The position numbers and the translations under genes are program-made. Under the pieces are notes generated by a model, which ran no database searches, had not been told where the DNA came from, and saw nothing but the letters and a program-made list of their open reading frames with translations. Of a stretch of 64,000 bases of DNA, positions 18,801 to 27,842 are shown piece after piece (position 1 is the first letter of the stretch; each line of letters opens with the position of its first letter). This DNA is from Bacteroidetes bacterium UBA6221. Its GTDB lineage: Bacteria > Bacteroidota > Bacteroidia > Chitinophagales > Chitinophagaceae. The DNA is taken from NCBI GenBank assembly GCA_002421685.1, contig DISB01000008.1, positions 186,001 to 250,000 on the forward strand. Reading direction: 5' to 3'.

Positions 18801-19141
18801 CGGAACTTGATTTCGATAATTATATTTCCCTCAAGCCGAAATTTACATCCAAATGGCTGCACATTGACCTGTATGCATTTGCCGATGCAGGTATAATAGA
18901 ATTAAGCCGGGTATCCAGCCTTTCATCTTATTGGGATATTGCGCCCACTACCATGTGGAGCGATGTACGCATAGATGCGGGAATAGGAACTGCAGTTACC
19001 ATAAAAAAATGGTGGCGGTTCAGCAAGGCACGCCCGCTTACCTTACGCTTCGATATACCGGCTTTCCTGAACAGGCCGCCCAATGCCAATCCGGAATATT
19101 TTGGATTCAGGTATGTAATTGGCGTGAACAGGGCGTTCTAA
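15887..19141 (+). CDS. M1 family zinc metallopeptidase, long form
   Basis: A 1084-residue exported protein. A signal peptide (MINKLLLSLCAVVFALPLQAQ) precedes an M1 aminopeptidase-like domain. The zinc site is visible as HEIGHNWFYG (H378, H382) with the third ligand Glu in SLDEGFTQF about 20 residues on. The substrate-anchoring motif reads DGMEYPM in place of the canonical GAMEN. The roughly 430 residues after the peptidase domain are rich in beta strands and aromatic residues and end in RYVIGVNRAF, which resembles an outer-membrane barrel. It has no T9SS sorting domain. The substrate is unknown. Confidence 0.9.
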   Translation: MINKLLLSLCAVVFALPLQAQNDYRSEKNPLYWKNRKPDAAYWQQDVHYTINARIDEEKHTITATERLDYWNNSPDTLHFVYFHLWQNAFVKGSYLRELEKANKQKPRLGQYEEQGLGCVVEEITVNGQNVEMALDNTILKVYLPKPLLPGAKTSFDIRFTTYWDMGGTRRRMKMYDAWGFMHYNGVQWFPKICVYDRKFGWDTYQHLNKEFYADFGSYEVSLDFPSNYIVEATGALQNRKEVLPDDLREKLDMKNFKNKKWNEAPSIIIPYKKGERKIWKFKADNVHDFAFTADPSYRIATEYWNGIECVGIAQEPHASGWQNSAQYVKKIIKMFSEDFGMYEYPKMVAADAADGMEYPMITLDGGSNPGYKGLLIHEIGHNWFYGMVGNNETYRASLDEGFTQFLTAWGLAKLEGDTISRRPKKLFGKLAHYPVTYRDQRAYNRYIQDALNGDEVPLNTHSNDFGNALHHEAGYGLVYYKTSAMLYNLQYVLGDTLFSNAMKNYFHQWRFAHPYFEDFRASIIRYTKVDLNWFFDQWLETTKKLDYGITHIKRLKGNDSFAVSFRRNGQMQMPIDFTVTARDGSRHNYHIPNTWFEKETDAIVLSKWYGWGGWNNTYEAHIQVPSGIRHVEIDTTHRLADMYAMDNYKTRYFHLSPKAVVVKPDVGVNPPIDRHHNQAFIRPDLWWNPVDGIKAGIHLNRNYLQTMHKTHLTVWWNTHAGQYSQYQSFANEGWYDRYVAVNYNFNYESPVTRFTPKLQLQVSSRLLDGLWYHKGGFNWDVNPKNALQFHIQTMWRPLALDRDYLVYPNEWSSVRTRPNSALQLAWIHHMKYFGGNGDIKFTTRAPFLTGNSANDFNYGYAQLEITNNNNIHKLELRTRLFGRYGVGSNIPYESALWLAGANPEEMMENKYTRSVGFVPDAWRGFSQTETNHFHAGGGMNLRGYAGYLVAEQRNGEILIGYKGRSGIAANAELDFDNYISLKPKFTSKWLHIDLYAFADAGIIELSRVSSLSSYWDIAPTTMWSDVRIDAGIGTAVTIKKWWRFSKARPLTLRFDIPAFLNRPPNANPEYFGFRYVIGVNRAF

Positions 19142-19181
19142 CGCCCTGCACCGTTATTGAAGGTTCGGGGAACTGTTAAGG

Positions 19182-19379
19182 TTAGTATTTTACTATCTGC
19201 TGTACGTGGCTGGTAGTAGATGTTTTAAACACCAGGTTGTAGATGCCGGAAAATAATTCCTTGATGTCAAGCGTAAGTTTGTCGTTAGGTTGCATATAGG
19301 TCTCACACCATACACGTCCGTTCATATCCACTACCAATAAAAGGCATTCTTCTTGTTCTTTGTTCTTGATGCTGATCAT
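19182..19379 (-). pseudogene. Orphan T9SS type A sorting-domain fragment
   Basis: Only 65 residues, MISIKNKEQE followed by a nearly complete sorting-domain signature: LLLVVDMNGRVWCET, LDIKELFSGIYNLVFK and the basic end VQQIVKY. There is no signal peptide and no passenger. Its ATG overlaps the TGA of an upstream unassigned frame without a start codon (stop at 19378-19380 on the minus strand), so it may be the tail of a decayed cargo gene whose body has been lost or shifted. A short functional protein cannot be excluded. Confidence 0.5.
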
Positions 19380-19601
19380 TTCGTTTCTGTCAAGTATATT
19401 TTGCGTTCAATAATAACAATATCCCTTACACGCCCCGGGGCTTGTATGTAATCTGTACCAGTTCTCTCGTAGAAAATTACTCCGCAACAAAATCCTGCCC
19501 CGCAATTTCCTGAATAAAAAAGATGCTATCGGGATTATCTTCTTCAGCACCTTGTATCGTAAAGTTACGGATTGTTGGTTAAAAAACGATCAAAAAATTT
19601 C

Positions 19602-21449
19602 TTAATATCCTCTTCCGCCTTTCTTGTCCACGTAGTTCATAAACGCTTTGTTGGCCACCCTGTTACCGCCTTTGGTAGGATAATTACCTGTAAAATACCA
19701 GTCGCCGCTATTGTTGGGACAGGCGTCTCTCAGACCCTCGATGGACTGGTAAATGATATCCACTTCGGCATTCACATCACTTGGCCGCAGCATTTCCGCT
19801 GTCTTTTTGCTTATCTCCTCAGCTGTAAAGGGTTCATAAACCGCTTTTACATAGTTTGTATCGTCGAGCGTACCATTTTCCTCCGCCTGCTTACATTGGT
19901 TATATACCTCGTCCAGCACAGTTTCCATTTTCCGGTCTTTCAGCAGTTCTACCGTTGCGCGGAAGGCTATGAAATCTCCCATCCGGCTCATATCTATACC
20001 GTAGCAGTCGGGATAGCGTATCTGCGGCGCGGATGACACTATAATAATGCGTTTGGGCTGCAGCCTGTCCAGCATTTTGATGATGCTTTCCTTTAGTGTA
20101 GTGCCGCGCACAATAGAGTCGTCTATCACCACCAGTGTATCAACCCCGGCCTCTACGGTGCCGTAGGTAATGTCATACACGTGCTGTACCATCTCGTCCC
20201 GGGCGGAATCTTCGGTAATGAAGGTCCGCATCTTTACGTCCTTGATGGCTATCTTTTCTATACGCACCCTGCGGCTGATGAGCTCCAGCATTTCTTCGTC
20301 GCTCATATCCTTGCCGCGGGTCTGTATCTTATTGAGTTTTATTTCGTTCAGGTAGTCTTCCAGCCCTTTTATCAGCCCGTAAAACGCTATCTCCGCCGTA
20401 TTGGGGATAAAAGAAACTATGGTGTGTTTCAGGTTGTTGTCCACGGCTTTCAGCACTGTCTTGGCCAGGTTCCGTCCCAGTTGCATACGTTCGCGGTAGA
20501 TGTCTTTGTCACTGCCGCGGCTGAAGTATATACGTTCAAAGCTGCAGGGAGTCTTCTCTCTTTCCGGCAGTATTCGCACTTCGCTGAATTCACCGTCGGC
20601 TTTGGTAATGATGGCATGACCGGGCGATACTTCTTTTACAGCTTCCAGCGGTACGTTGAGCGCGGTCATGATAGCGGGCCGTTCAGACGCTGCTACCACT
20701 ATTTCATCATCATTGTAATAAAATGCGGGGCGTATGCCGTTGGCATCACGAAGCACGAAGCTATCCCCGTTGCCCACCAGTCCGCCACAAACAAAGCCTC
20801 CGTCAAAATGTGCCGCCGCCTGTTTCAAAACCCCTTCCAGGTTCAATGTTTCGGGGTTGGTCTCGTCGGCCAGCTTCAGGTAATATTGTATAGTGTCTAT
20901 CATCGCCCCCAGGTCGCTCTCGCGTATGGTCTGGCTGGGGTGCTCGTCCAGCATCTTAAACAGTTCGTCGGTATTTACCAGGTTGAAATTACCTGCCATT
21001 ACCAGGTTGCGGGTGGGGTTGATATCCGGTTTAATGAAAGGATGGCAGAACTCTACGTTGTTCCTTCCCTGTGTTCCGTAACGCAGGTGGCCCAGCATCA
21101 CCTCGCCCATAAAGCGGAGATAGCCTTTCAGCAGGCCGGGGTATTTGCGTATGTCCGGGAACATTTTTTCCAGGTCTTCCGTTTCCTGCTGTACTTCGTT
21201 AAATACGCCTTTTATGGCATTGGGGCCATTGATGCGCAGGCGGTGCATAAATTGATGCCCCGGTTCTATATTCAGCTTTACGGCGGCGATACCCGCACCG
21301 TCCTGGCCGCGGTTGTGCTGCTTTTCCATCAGCAGGTACAACTTATTGAGGCCGTAAAATGCCGTTCCGTATTTGCGGTGGTAAAATGCCAGTGGTTTCA
21401 GCAGGCGGATGTATGCAAGCCCGCATTCGTGACGTATCGCATCAGACAT
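19602..21449 (-). CDS. purF: Amidophosphoribosyltransferase
   Basis: A 615-residue enzyme making 5-phosphoribosylamine from PRPP and glutamine, the first committed step of purine synthesis. The N-terminal class II glutaminase has its likely nucleophile at Cys9, after the short propeptide MSDAIRHE. The glutaminase core shows EKQHNRGQDGAG and GHLRYGTQG. The PRPP loop VDTLVVIDDSIVRGTTLKES lies near residue 430. It is longer than the roughly 500-residue E. coli enzyme. Its start overlaps the end of the LysE gene by 8 bp, making a tsaE-lysE-purF transcription unit likely. Confidence 0.93.
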   Translation of the reverse strand: MSDAIRHECGLAYIRLLKPLAFYHRKYGTAFYGLNKLYLLMEKQHNRGQDGAGIAAVKLNIEPGHQFMHRLRINGPNAIKGVFNEVQQETEDLEKMFPDIRKYPGLLKGYLRFMGEVMLGHLRYGTQGRNNVEFCHPFIKPDINPTRNLVMAGNFNLVNTDELFKMLDEHPSQTIRESDLGAMIDTIQYYLKLADETNPETLNLEGVLKQAAAHFDGGFVCGGLVGNGDSFVLRDANGIRPAFYYNDDEIVVAASERPAIMTALNVPLEAVKEVSPGHAIITKADGEFSEVRILPEREKTPCSFERIYFSRGSDKDIYRERMQLGRNLAKTVLKAVDNNLKHTIVSFIPNTAEIAFYGLIKGLEDYLNEIKLNKIQTRGKDMSDEEMLELISRRVRIEKIAIKDVKMRTFITEDSARDEMVQHVYDITYGTVEAGVDTLVVIDDSIVRGTTLKESIIKMLDRLQPKRIIIVSSAPQIRYPDCYGIDMSRMGDFIAFRATVELLKDRKMETVLDEVYNQCKQAEENGTLDDTNYVKAVYEPFTAEEISKKTAEMLRPSDVNAEVDIIYQSIEGLRDACPNNSGDWYFTGNYPTKGGNRVANKAFMNYVDKKGGRGY

Positions 21450-22167
21450 GAGGGTGCAAAGATACTAAGGTTTCAGAAGTTTCAGCGGGTATGTTAAATT
21501 GTTTTTGATAATGTGCCGATTGTATCTTACCCTTCTCGATATGCAGGTCGAACCATGTGCTGAGGAATAGAGCAATGCCGAAAAAAAGGATAATACCCGA
21601 AGATGTTTTTTGCAGGTACATAATACGCCTGAGTGTCAGTTTCCTCCGTATAGCATCCGCAAGAAATACTTTGCATATATCTATTCCCAATACAATGCTG
21701 AGGCAAACGGTGAACATTACCACCCTGTACCATCCGCTGGTATTAGCAGTGGCCGATACCGTTCCCAGCCAGATGATGATGACCGCGGGGTTGATGGTGT
21801 TGATCAGGAAACCGCTGGTCCATATTTTAAAATAATCCGTATTGCTGATATTGATTTTCGTACTGCCGGGCCGCACGGGGCGATACCTGCTTATCACGCC
21901 TATCAGCCCTACTGCTATCAGGATAACTGCCCCGCCATAGGCTATCTGCCTGGAATAATCGTGCAGTATTTCCAGCCAGGAGGCGGCCAGGTTGGCCACC
22001 ACCACGTACAATATATCGCTGATGGATACGCCCAGTATAAATGCCAGTCCCGCTTTGTAACTGTGGTTGAGGCTGTATTTAAGTATGGCGAACAGTGTGG
22101 GCCCCACCGATATGGCGAGAAACAAACCCAGGAACATTCCCTTCAATGATGCATCCCACAATTGCAT
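21442..22167 (-). CDS. LysE family transporter
   Basis: A 241-residue inner-membrane protein with about six hydrophobic segments and the LysE/RhtB-type start LKGMFLGLFLAISVGPTLFAILKYSL. Family members export amino acids. The segment GFLINTINPAVIIIWLG near residue 125 carries the typical NP-containing helix. The open frame extends to 22206, but the ATG at 22167 (MQLWDASLKG) is chosen because the family motif begins directly after it. It overlaps purF by 8 bp and follows tsaE by 72 bp. Confidence 0.88.
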   Translation of the reverse strand: MQLWDASLKGMFLGLFLAISVGPTLFAILKYSLNHSYKAGLAFILGVSISDILYVVVANLAASWLEILHDYSRQIAYGGAVILIAVGLIGVISRYRPVRPGSTKINISNTDYFKIWTSGFLINTINPAVIIIWLGTVSATANTSGWYRVVMFTVCLSIVLGIDICKVFLADAIRRKLTLRRIMYLQKTSSGIILFFGIALFLSTWFDLHIEKGKIQSAHYQKQFNIPAETSETLVSLHPHV

Positions 22168-22239
22168 ACGACAATATAAACAAGAAAAAATACTATTACA
22201 GTACAACTATACGCAATACCGTATTGTTCGTGAATATGG

Positions 22240-22692
22240 TTATTTATTAATTAACAAAACTTTCAGTAACCGGTCCTCTGTCCCGGTTATCTCTATATTC
22301 ATCCACAGGTGCGGATAGGGCAATATACCAGGCGCTTTTTCCGGCCATTCTACTATAGAATAACTGTCTTTGTCCGCCAGGCAGTCTTCCATACCCGCAT
22401 TCACGGCTTCTTCTTCGTCCTTCAGCCTGTACCAGTCCATATGATAGATGGTAGTATTAACGCCCTTATTGTTAAAATTATATTGATTGACCAATGCAAA
22501 GGTAGGGCTGCTGACGGTGTCTGCAACACCCAGCACATCACACAAAGCGTACACCAGTGTTGTTTTTCCCGCGCCCATTTGCCCGCTCAGCGCCCACACC
22601 TTGTACTGATGAGCATATTGCCACAACTTATCTGCCGCATTTCGGATATTCGATAAAGAATAGGAAATTTGCAATACAGGTTCTTGTTCCAT
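22240..22692 (-). CDS. tsaE: tRNA threonylcarbamoyladenosine biosynthesis ATPase TsaE
   Basis: A 150-residue P-loop protein required with TsaB/C/D for the t6A37 modification of ANN-decoding tRNAs. The Walker A motif is GQMGAGKTT (residues 37-45), and the family strings SSPTFALVNQYN and YHMDWYRL follow. A longer open frame reaches 23085, but it is only the reverse strand of the copper ATPase gene. The ATG at 22692 gives the normal family length and a 31-bp divergent gap to that gene. Confidence 0.94.
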   Translation of the reverse strand: MEQEPVLQISYSLSNIRNAADKLWQYAHQYKVWALSGQMGAGKTTLVYALCDVLGVADTVSSPTFALVNQYNFNNKGVNTTIYHMDWYRLKDEEEAVNAGMEDCLADKDSYSIVEWPEKAPGILPYPHLWMNIEITGTEDRLLKVLLINK

Positions 22693-22723
22693 CAGCGGAC
22701 AAAGATATAGCCTGTCATATAAA

Positions 22724-24853
22724 ATGGGAAAAACATATTCCACTACCGTAGAGGGCATGACCTGTGGCAACTGTGCGCTCACCATTTCCAAACTGTTGGA
22801 AAAAAAAGGAGCTACAAACATTGCTGCCAATGCCGCCTCGGGCGAGGTGAGTTTTACTATTGTGGAAGAAACTGATGTAAACAAGGTGTACGACGCTATA
22901 GACGGGCTGGGGTACAGGGTAGTGCGCGAGGATGAAGCTACCGGCCTCGATATCCGGCACGCTCCCAAAGATTTTACCACCGCATACCTCATCATTTCCG
23001 CCATATTCACGCTGCCCCTGCTCATGCATATGTTCAGCAACTGGCATGTACTGCACACGCCCTGGGTGCAACTGGTACTTGCCACTCCTGTTTACGCCAT
23101 CGGTCTGCGCCGGTTTGGCGTTAGCGCAGTACGCTCGTTGCGCCACGGCCTGCCCAATATGGATGTGCTCATCATCATCGGCGCTACGGCAGCCTACGTG
23201 TACTCCCTGATTGGCATGTTCGTTTATACCGCGCAGGCGCACGATTATCTCTTTTTCGAAACAACGGCTTCTATCATCACATTAGTGATGTTTGGCAACT
23301 GGCTGGAACACAGAACAGTAAAATCTACTACACAGGCTATTGATGCACTGGTGCAGTTGCAGCCACAAAAGGCAAGGCTGGTGGTGGCCGACAGCATGGG
23401 CAAAGAGACCGTAATGGAGGTGGAGAGCAAGTATGTAAGAACGGGCGATGTAGTGCTGGTGAATACCGGCGACAGCATTCCCGTAGATGGCGTAATTGTA
23501 ACAGGCGACGCACAGATAGACGAACACATGATAACCGGCGAAAGCATGCCGGTACACAAAGACAAAGGCGATGAAGTAGTGGGCGGCACCATCTTGATGG
23601 ATGGCAACCTGCGGGTGCAGGCTACTGCCGTTGGCAGCGCTTCGGTATTGTCCAACATCATCCGCATGGTGCGCGAAGCGCAGGGGCAAAAGCCCCCTTT
23701 GCAAAAACTGGCCGATAAGATCAGCGCTATTTTCGTACCTGCTGTGTTGGGTATTGCCGTCATCACCTTACTGGTGAGTTATTTCGCGCTGGATACAGGT
23801 TTTGAGAACGCCATGATGCGGGCGATAGCGGTTATGGTTATTTCCTGTCCCTGCGCTATGGGGCTGGCTACACCCGCTGCGGTGGCTGTAGGCCTGGGGC
23901 GCGCCGCGCGCAATGGCATACTGATAAAGGGCGGCGACACTTTGCAAAGGCTGAAAACCATCAAAAACGTCGTGTTCGACAAAACCGGGACACTCACTAC
24001 AGGGAAACTGCAGATCGAATCTTTTACGGTGGACAATATAGATGAGCAACAATTCCAAATGATAGTTGCATCCATAGAGCAACACTCCTCGCACCCGATA
24101 GCTAAATCCATTACAAAACAATGGACGGAGACAGGCGATATAATACTAAGCGAGATAGTAGAAGTAAAGGGGCATGGCATACAGGCGACTGACGCGGAAG
24201 GCAATCTATGGCAACTGGGCTCGGAAATATGGCTGCATACCAACGTAGAGAAAAATAAGGGCTACGACCTCTACCTGTATAAGAACGGGATTTACACCGG
24301 CGCCATGCGCGTGTCGGACGCTTTGCGTCCCGATGCCAGGGAAACAATTGCAGAACTGAAAGCGATGGGCTACCATACAGTCCTCCTGAGCGGCGACAAG
24401 AAAGCCAAATGCGAACGCATTGCGGCAGAGTTGGGGATAGATGACCTATTGGCCGAACAAAGCCCGGAACAGAAGAACGCCAAGCTGGACGAACTGATAA
24501 AAACAGCGCCTACGGCTATGGTGGGCGACGGCATCAACGATGCACCCGCACTGGCCCGCGCCACGGTGGGCATATCCCTGAGCGAAGCCACGCAGGTTGC
24601 CATACAGTCCGCAAATGTTATCCTGTCCAACAACCAGTTGGGCACGCTGCCTAAAGCCATTCGCCTGGGCATCTATACAGAGCGTACCATAAAAACCAAC
24701 CTTTTCTGGGCGTTTCTATACAATATCGTGGCTATCCCTGTAGCTGCGGCAGGCCTGTTGCGCCCCACCTACGGCGCCGGCATTATGGCCCTGAGCGATG
24801 TGGTATTGATACTCAATTCGCTGTTCCTGGGCGTACGCAGGCTGAAGAAGTAA
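22724..24853 (+). CDS. copA: Copper-translocating P1B-type ATPase
   Basis: A 709-residue heavy-metal ATPase. One N-terminal HMA domain carries the metal site GMTCGNC (residues 11-17). The membrane CPC motif (VISCPCAMGLATPAA) marks the Cu+/Ag+ class. The actuator TGES loop (MITGESMPVHKDKGD), the phosphorylation site DKTGTLTTG (Asp419) and the hinge GDGINDAPALA (about 602) are intact. It should export excess monovalent copper from the cytoplasm. No copper-responsive regulator or chaperone is adjacent. It is divergent from tsaE. Confidence 0.95.
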   Translation: MGKTYSTTVEGMTCGNCALTISKLLEKKGATNIAANAASGEVSFTIVEETDVNKVYDAIDGLGYRVVREDEATGLDIRHAPKDFTTAYLIISAIFTLPLLMHMFSNWHVLHTPWVQLVLATPVYAIGLRRFGVSAVRSLRHGLPNMDVLIIIGATAAYVYSLIGMFVYTAQAHDYLFFETTASIITLVMFGNWLEHRTVKSTTQAIDALVQLQPQKARLVVADSMGKETVMEVESKYVRTGDVVLVNTGDSIPVDGVIVTGDAQIDEHMITGESMPVHKDKGDEVVGGTILMDGNLRVQATAVGSASVLSNIIRMVREAQGQKPPLQKLADKISAIFVPAVLGIAVITLLVSYFALDTGFENAMMRAIAVMVISCPCAMGLATPAAVAVGLGRAARNGILIKGGDTLQRLKTIKNVVFDKTGTLTTGKLQIESFTVDNIDEQQFQMIVASIEQHSSHPIAKSITKQWTETGDIILSEIVEVKGHGIQATDAEGNLWQLGSEIWLHTNVEKNKGYDLYLYKNGIYTGAMRVSDALRPDARETIAELKAMGYHTVLLSGDKKAKCERIAAELGIDDLLAEQSPEQKNAKLDELIKTAPTAMVGDGINDAPALARATVGISLSEATQVAIQSANVILSNNQLGTLPKAIRLGIYTERTIKTNLFWAFLYNIVAIPVAAAGLLRPTYGAGIMALSDVVLILNSLFLGVRRLKK

Positions 24854-24956
24854 GCCCGGCCGTTTTTAGTAATATTGTAGCTGACAATTACATTACAATT
24901 GTTAGATTATATTTTGCTAAATTTATAGACGGCATACTATTTGGACAGCACAAAGA

Positions 24957-25571
24957 ATGAAAGGAATTATATTGATATCAGGACTGGCGATAGGGATGGT
25001 TTCGTGCGCGGGAAGCAGCAAGGTGACAAAAGTAAAGCAGGAACAGAAAGGAACAGAAAGAAGAAAATTGTCCTGCGGCGATTTGCATGTAGATATGAAC
25101 ACCCCGCACCTCGACTGGTACGAAGAGAACAGGTCGGTACTGAACAGAACAGATGAAGTGTTGGTATTACCTAAAGATTATAAGGTGTATTCGGTAGACA
25201 GCGCCCAGCTCAGTTCTTTTTTTAGCGCCATACAAGGCAACTCTGCAGTAACTACGGTGCTGCCCTTGCCCGCGCCTGCAGGATGCCGCCTGTTTGCTGT
25301 GAAGAATGATGTGAAAAAAGATGCTGCGGTGCCCGCTGGTATGACGATTGCATCGGGCGAGAGCAATGGCCAGAAAATGACCATGAGCTTTTACAGGAAC
25401 AACCTCGTTGCGCATATCAATTGGTTCGACATAAAATACGAAATGGTGACAGTGAAAGCAGGTGGCAGTTCCTTTATAATTGTGTATGAGAAAGCGACGC
25501 CGCCACCTGATACACGGAAAACACAGGAGGAAATAAAACCCGAAATAATCGAACTTAGATACGATAAATGA
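24957..25571 (+). CDS. Putative lipoprotein of unknown function
   Basis: A 204-residue protein with a lipoprotein signal (MKGIILISGLAIGMVSC, Cys17 lipidated). The mature part contains mixed alpha/beta sequence, a proline-rich LPLPAPAGC turn and a charged C-terminus. No family is recognised. It ends 7 bp before the start of the secreted metalloprotease gene on the same strand, so it may be coexpressed and could assist or anchor that protease, which is inference from spacing alone. Confidence 0.78.
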   Translation: MKGIILISGLAIGMVSCAGSSKVTKVKQEQKGTERRKLSCGDLHVDMNTPHLDWYEENRSVLNRTDEVLVLPKDYKVYSVDSAQLSSFFSAIQGNSAVTTVLPLPAPAGCRLFAVKNDVKKDAAVPAGMTIASGESNGQKMTMSFYRNNLVAHINWFDIKYEMVTVKAGGSSFIIVYEKATPPPDTRKTQEEIKPEIIELRYDK

Positions 25572-25578
25572 CCAACCT

Positions 25579-27834
25579 ATGAAAAAATTTATTTTACACA
25601 CGTTCATTGCACTCGCCTGCAGCCTGGCTGCCAATGCCTATACCGGGCAGGTATGGAAAGAAGTAAATACCAATGCTGTTCTTCCCAAAGGTGAACGAAA
25701 AATATTTCCTGAAGCATACAGGGCCTACCTGTTGAATGACAGTTATATCAAAAACCTGCTGTTCAGCCTTTCAGATGTTCCCGGGCAGGGAACCACGCTC
25801 GCGCTTCCTGTACCTGATGGGAGTACGATGATTTTCCGTGTATGGCAAACACATTATATGGCACCGGAGCTGGCGGCAAAATACCCAGGCATTAAAAACT
25901 TTACAGCAGTTGCTGTTGACCATCCCGGCATCACGGCGAGTGTCAACTATACTTACAAGGGTTTCAATGCCATGATATACGATGGCAATAATACTTACCT
26001 CATAGACCCTTATAGCGACGAAAACGATGGCTATTATATATGCTATTATAAACGTGATTTCAAACGTGCGGCACGCCCTTTCAGTTGCGGTGTTACAGAC
26101 GATATTGAAAAAGAACTGGAACAGGATGGCAAAATGATATTAGGCGACGAACCGCCGCGCATGTCCTTCAAAACACACGGCACTCTGAAAAAGACTTACC
26201 ACCTTGCACTTAGCTGCACCGGCGAATATGCCAAAGCTGTTGACGGCCCCACTCCTTCCAAACCAAACGTTATCAGCGCCATGACTACTACCCTCGCCCG
26301 TATTAACGGGATATTGCAAAGAGAGCTGGCTGTTACTTTGCAACTCATCGCCAATAATGATACGCTTGTGTATCTCGACCCCGCTACCGACCCGTTTACC
26401 AACCTGCAGAATGATGTGATCAATGCTAACACGCAATTCGCCAATCAAACCAATACAGACAATATCATTGGCGACAGCAACTACGACATAGGGCATATAT
26501 TCTGTAGCGGAGACGGTGGTATTGCCGACAAGAGCGGACTTTGTGACCCCGGCGAAAAAGCAAGGGCGGCCACAGGCAAAGCCAATCCGGTGGGTGATGC
26601 CTTCGACGTGGATTATGTAGTACACGAGATTGGCCACCAGTTGGGCGCAGAGCATACCTTCAACTATAACGGCACCGGCTGTAATCCCCATGCAAAACCG
26701 GGCAGCGCCTACGAACCGGGCAGCGGCTCTACTATAATGGCTTATGCCGGCCTATGTGCGGGCAACGATATACAGTTCAACAGCGACGATTATTTCCATG
26801 CAAAAAGCCTGGATGAAATGACCGGGTACATCAGCACCATACCCTTGTGCGGTACTGCGGCGCCTTCGGGCAATGTAGCGCCAGCCGTGGCAGATATCCA
26901 GGCCACCTATGATATACCGCACAGCACACCGTTTGAACTGCAGGCGCCTTCCGCAACTGATATCGACCACGACCAGCTCACTTACTGCTGGGAACAATAC
27001 GACCTGGGCGATTTTGGCAAAGGGCTCAGCAATACGGTTTATGGCCCCGTGTTCCGTTCTTTCAAACCTACTACCTCGCGTTGGAGAATATTTCCGCGGC
27101 TGGACTCGTTAAAAGTCGGGGTATATTCTTACCCTGCCGAAAAACTACCCCAGGTAATGCGCGAGTTGAATTTCAGGTTGACGGTACGCGATATGTACAA
27201 TGGCATCGGAGCCTTCGATTGGTCTGATACTACTGTAACGCTGAACGTAACAGACCAGTCCGGCCCCTTCCGCGTCCTGGGTCCCAATGTGCATACCGAC
27301 TACTGGCGCAACGGCAATTCTTATACGGTAACATGGGCGGTAGCCAACAGCACGGCAGCTCCGGTAAATTGCAGCACGGTAGATATTTTCCTGTCGCTGG
27401 ACGATGGTGATACATGGCCAATCACGCTTGCTGCAGGTACCGCCAACGACGGCAGCGAGGTTATCACGGTACCCACAGGCTCCTACACCGCTTCGGCACG
27501 GGTAAAGGTCAAAGGTTCAGGCAATGTGTTTTTCGATATGAGCGATGCAGGCTTCGTCATTAACGACTGGCCTGATACCATTAACGATGTGGAAGGGGTT
27601 GGAAAAATAGCGGTATATCCTGTACCTGCTAAAAACACCCTGTACATCAGCGTTATCGACGGGGGAATGTATGATGCCAGGATGTACAACAGCATCGGCC
27701 AGTTAGTTTGGCAACAACATGTGGATGGCAACATCTCCGTAAACGTCGGCAACCTGGCTGCAGGCATTTATCAGTTGACCTTTATTGAATCCACTACGGG
27801 TAAGAAAATGGTGAAACGGGTAGAGGTACAATAA
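25579..27834 (+). CDS. Reprolysin-like (M12B) secreted metallopeptidase with T9SS sorting domain
   Basis: A 751-residue exported protease. A signal peptide (MKKFILHTFIALACSLAANA) and a propeptide-like region of about 180 residues precede the catalytic domain. The zinc-binding motif HEIGHQLGAEH (H349, H353, H359) is complete and is followed by the metzincin-type region GSGSTIMAYAGLC. Beta-sandwich sequence then leads to the type A sorting domain (VYPVPAKNTLYI to KKMVKRVEVQ). It should be secreted across the outer membrane by T9SS and degrade external protein. The upstream lipoprotein gene is probably in the same operon. Confidence 0.92.
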   Translation: MKKFILHTFIALACSLAANAYTGQVWKEVNTNAVLPKGERKIFPEAYRAYLLNDSYIKNLLFSLSDVPGQGTTLALPVPDGSTMIFRVWQTHYMAPELAAKYPGIKNFTAVAVDHPGITASVNYTYKGFNAMIYDGNNTYLIDPYSDENDGYYICYYKRDFKRAARPFSCGVTDDIEKELEQDGKMILGDEPPRMSFKTHGTLKKTYHLALSCTGEYAKAVDGPTPSKPNVISAMTTTLARINGILQRELAVTLQLIANNDTLVYLDPATDPFTNLQNDVINANTQFANQTNTDNIIGDSNYDIGHIFCSGDGGIADKSGLCDPGEKARAATGKANPVGDAFDVDYVVHEIGHQLGAEHTFNYNGTGCNPHAKPGSAYEPGSGSTIMAYAGLCAGNDIQFNSDDYFHAKSLDEMTGYISTIPLCGTAAPSGNVAPAVADIQATYDIPHSTPFELQAPSATDIDHDQLTYCWEQYDLGDFGKGLSNTVYGPVFRSFKPTTSRWRIFPRLDSLKVGVYSYPAEKLPQVMRELNFRLTVRDMYNGIGAFDWSDTTVTLNVTDQSGPFRVLGPNVHTDYWRNGNSYTVTWAVANSTAAPVNCSTVDIFLSLDDGDTWPITLAAGTANDGSEVITVPTGSYTASARVKVKGSGNVFFDMSDAGFVINDWPDTINDVEGVGKIAVYPVPAKNTLYISVIDGGMYDARMYNSIGQLVWQQHVDGNISVNVGNLAAGIYQLTFIESTTGKKMVKRVEVQ

Positions 27835-27842
27835 TAACGGAC

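Noticed and set aside
20181..21497. A 438-codon plus-strand open frame
   Set aside because: It is the complement of purF; no family resemblance, and the composition is that of an antisense frame.
22693..23085. N-terminal extension of TsaE
   Set aside because: The extension is antisense to the copper ATPase gene and would overlap it; the ATG at 22692 gives the family length.
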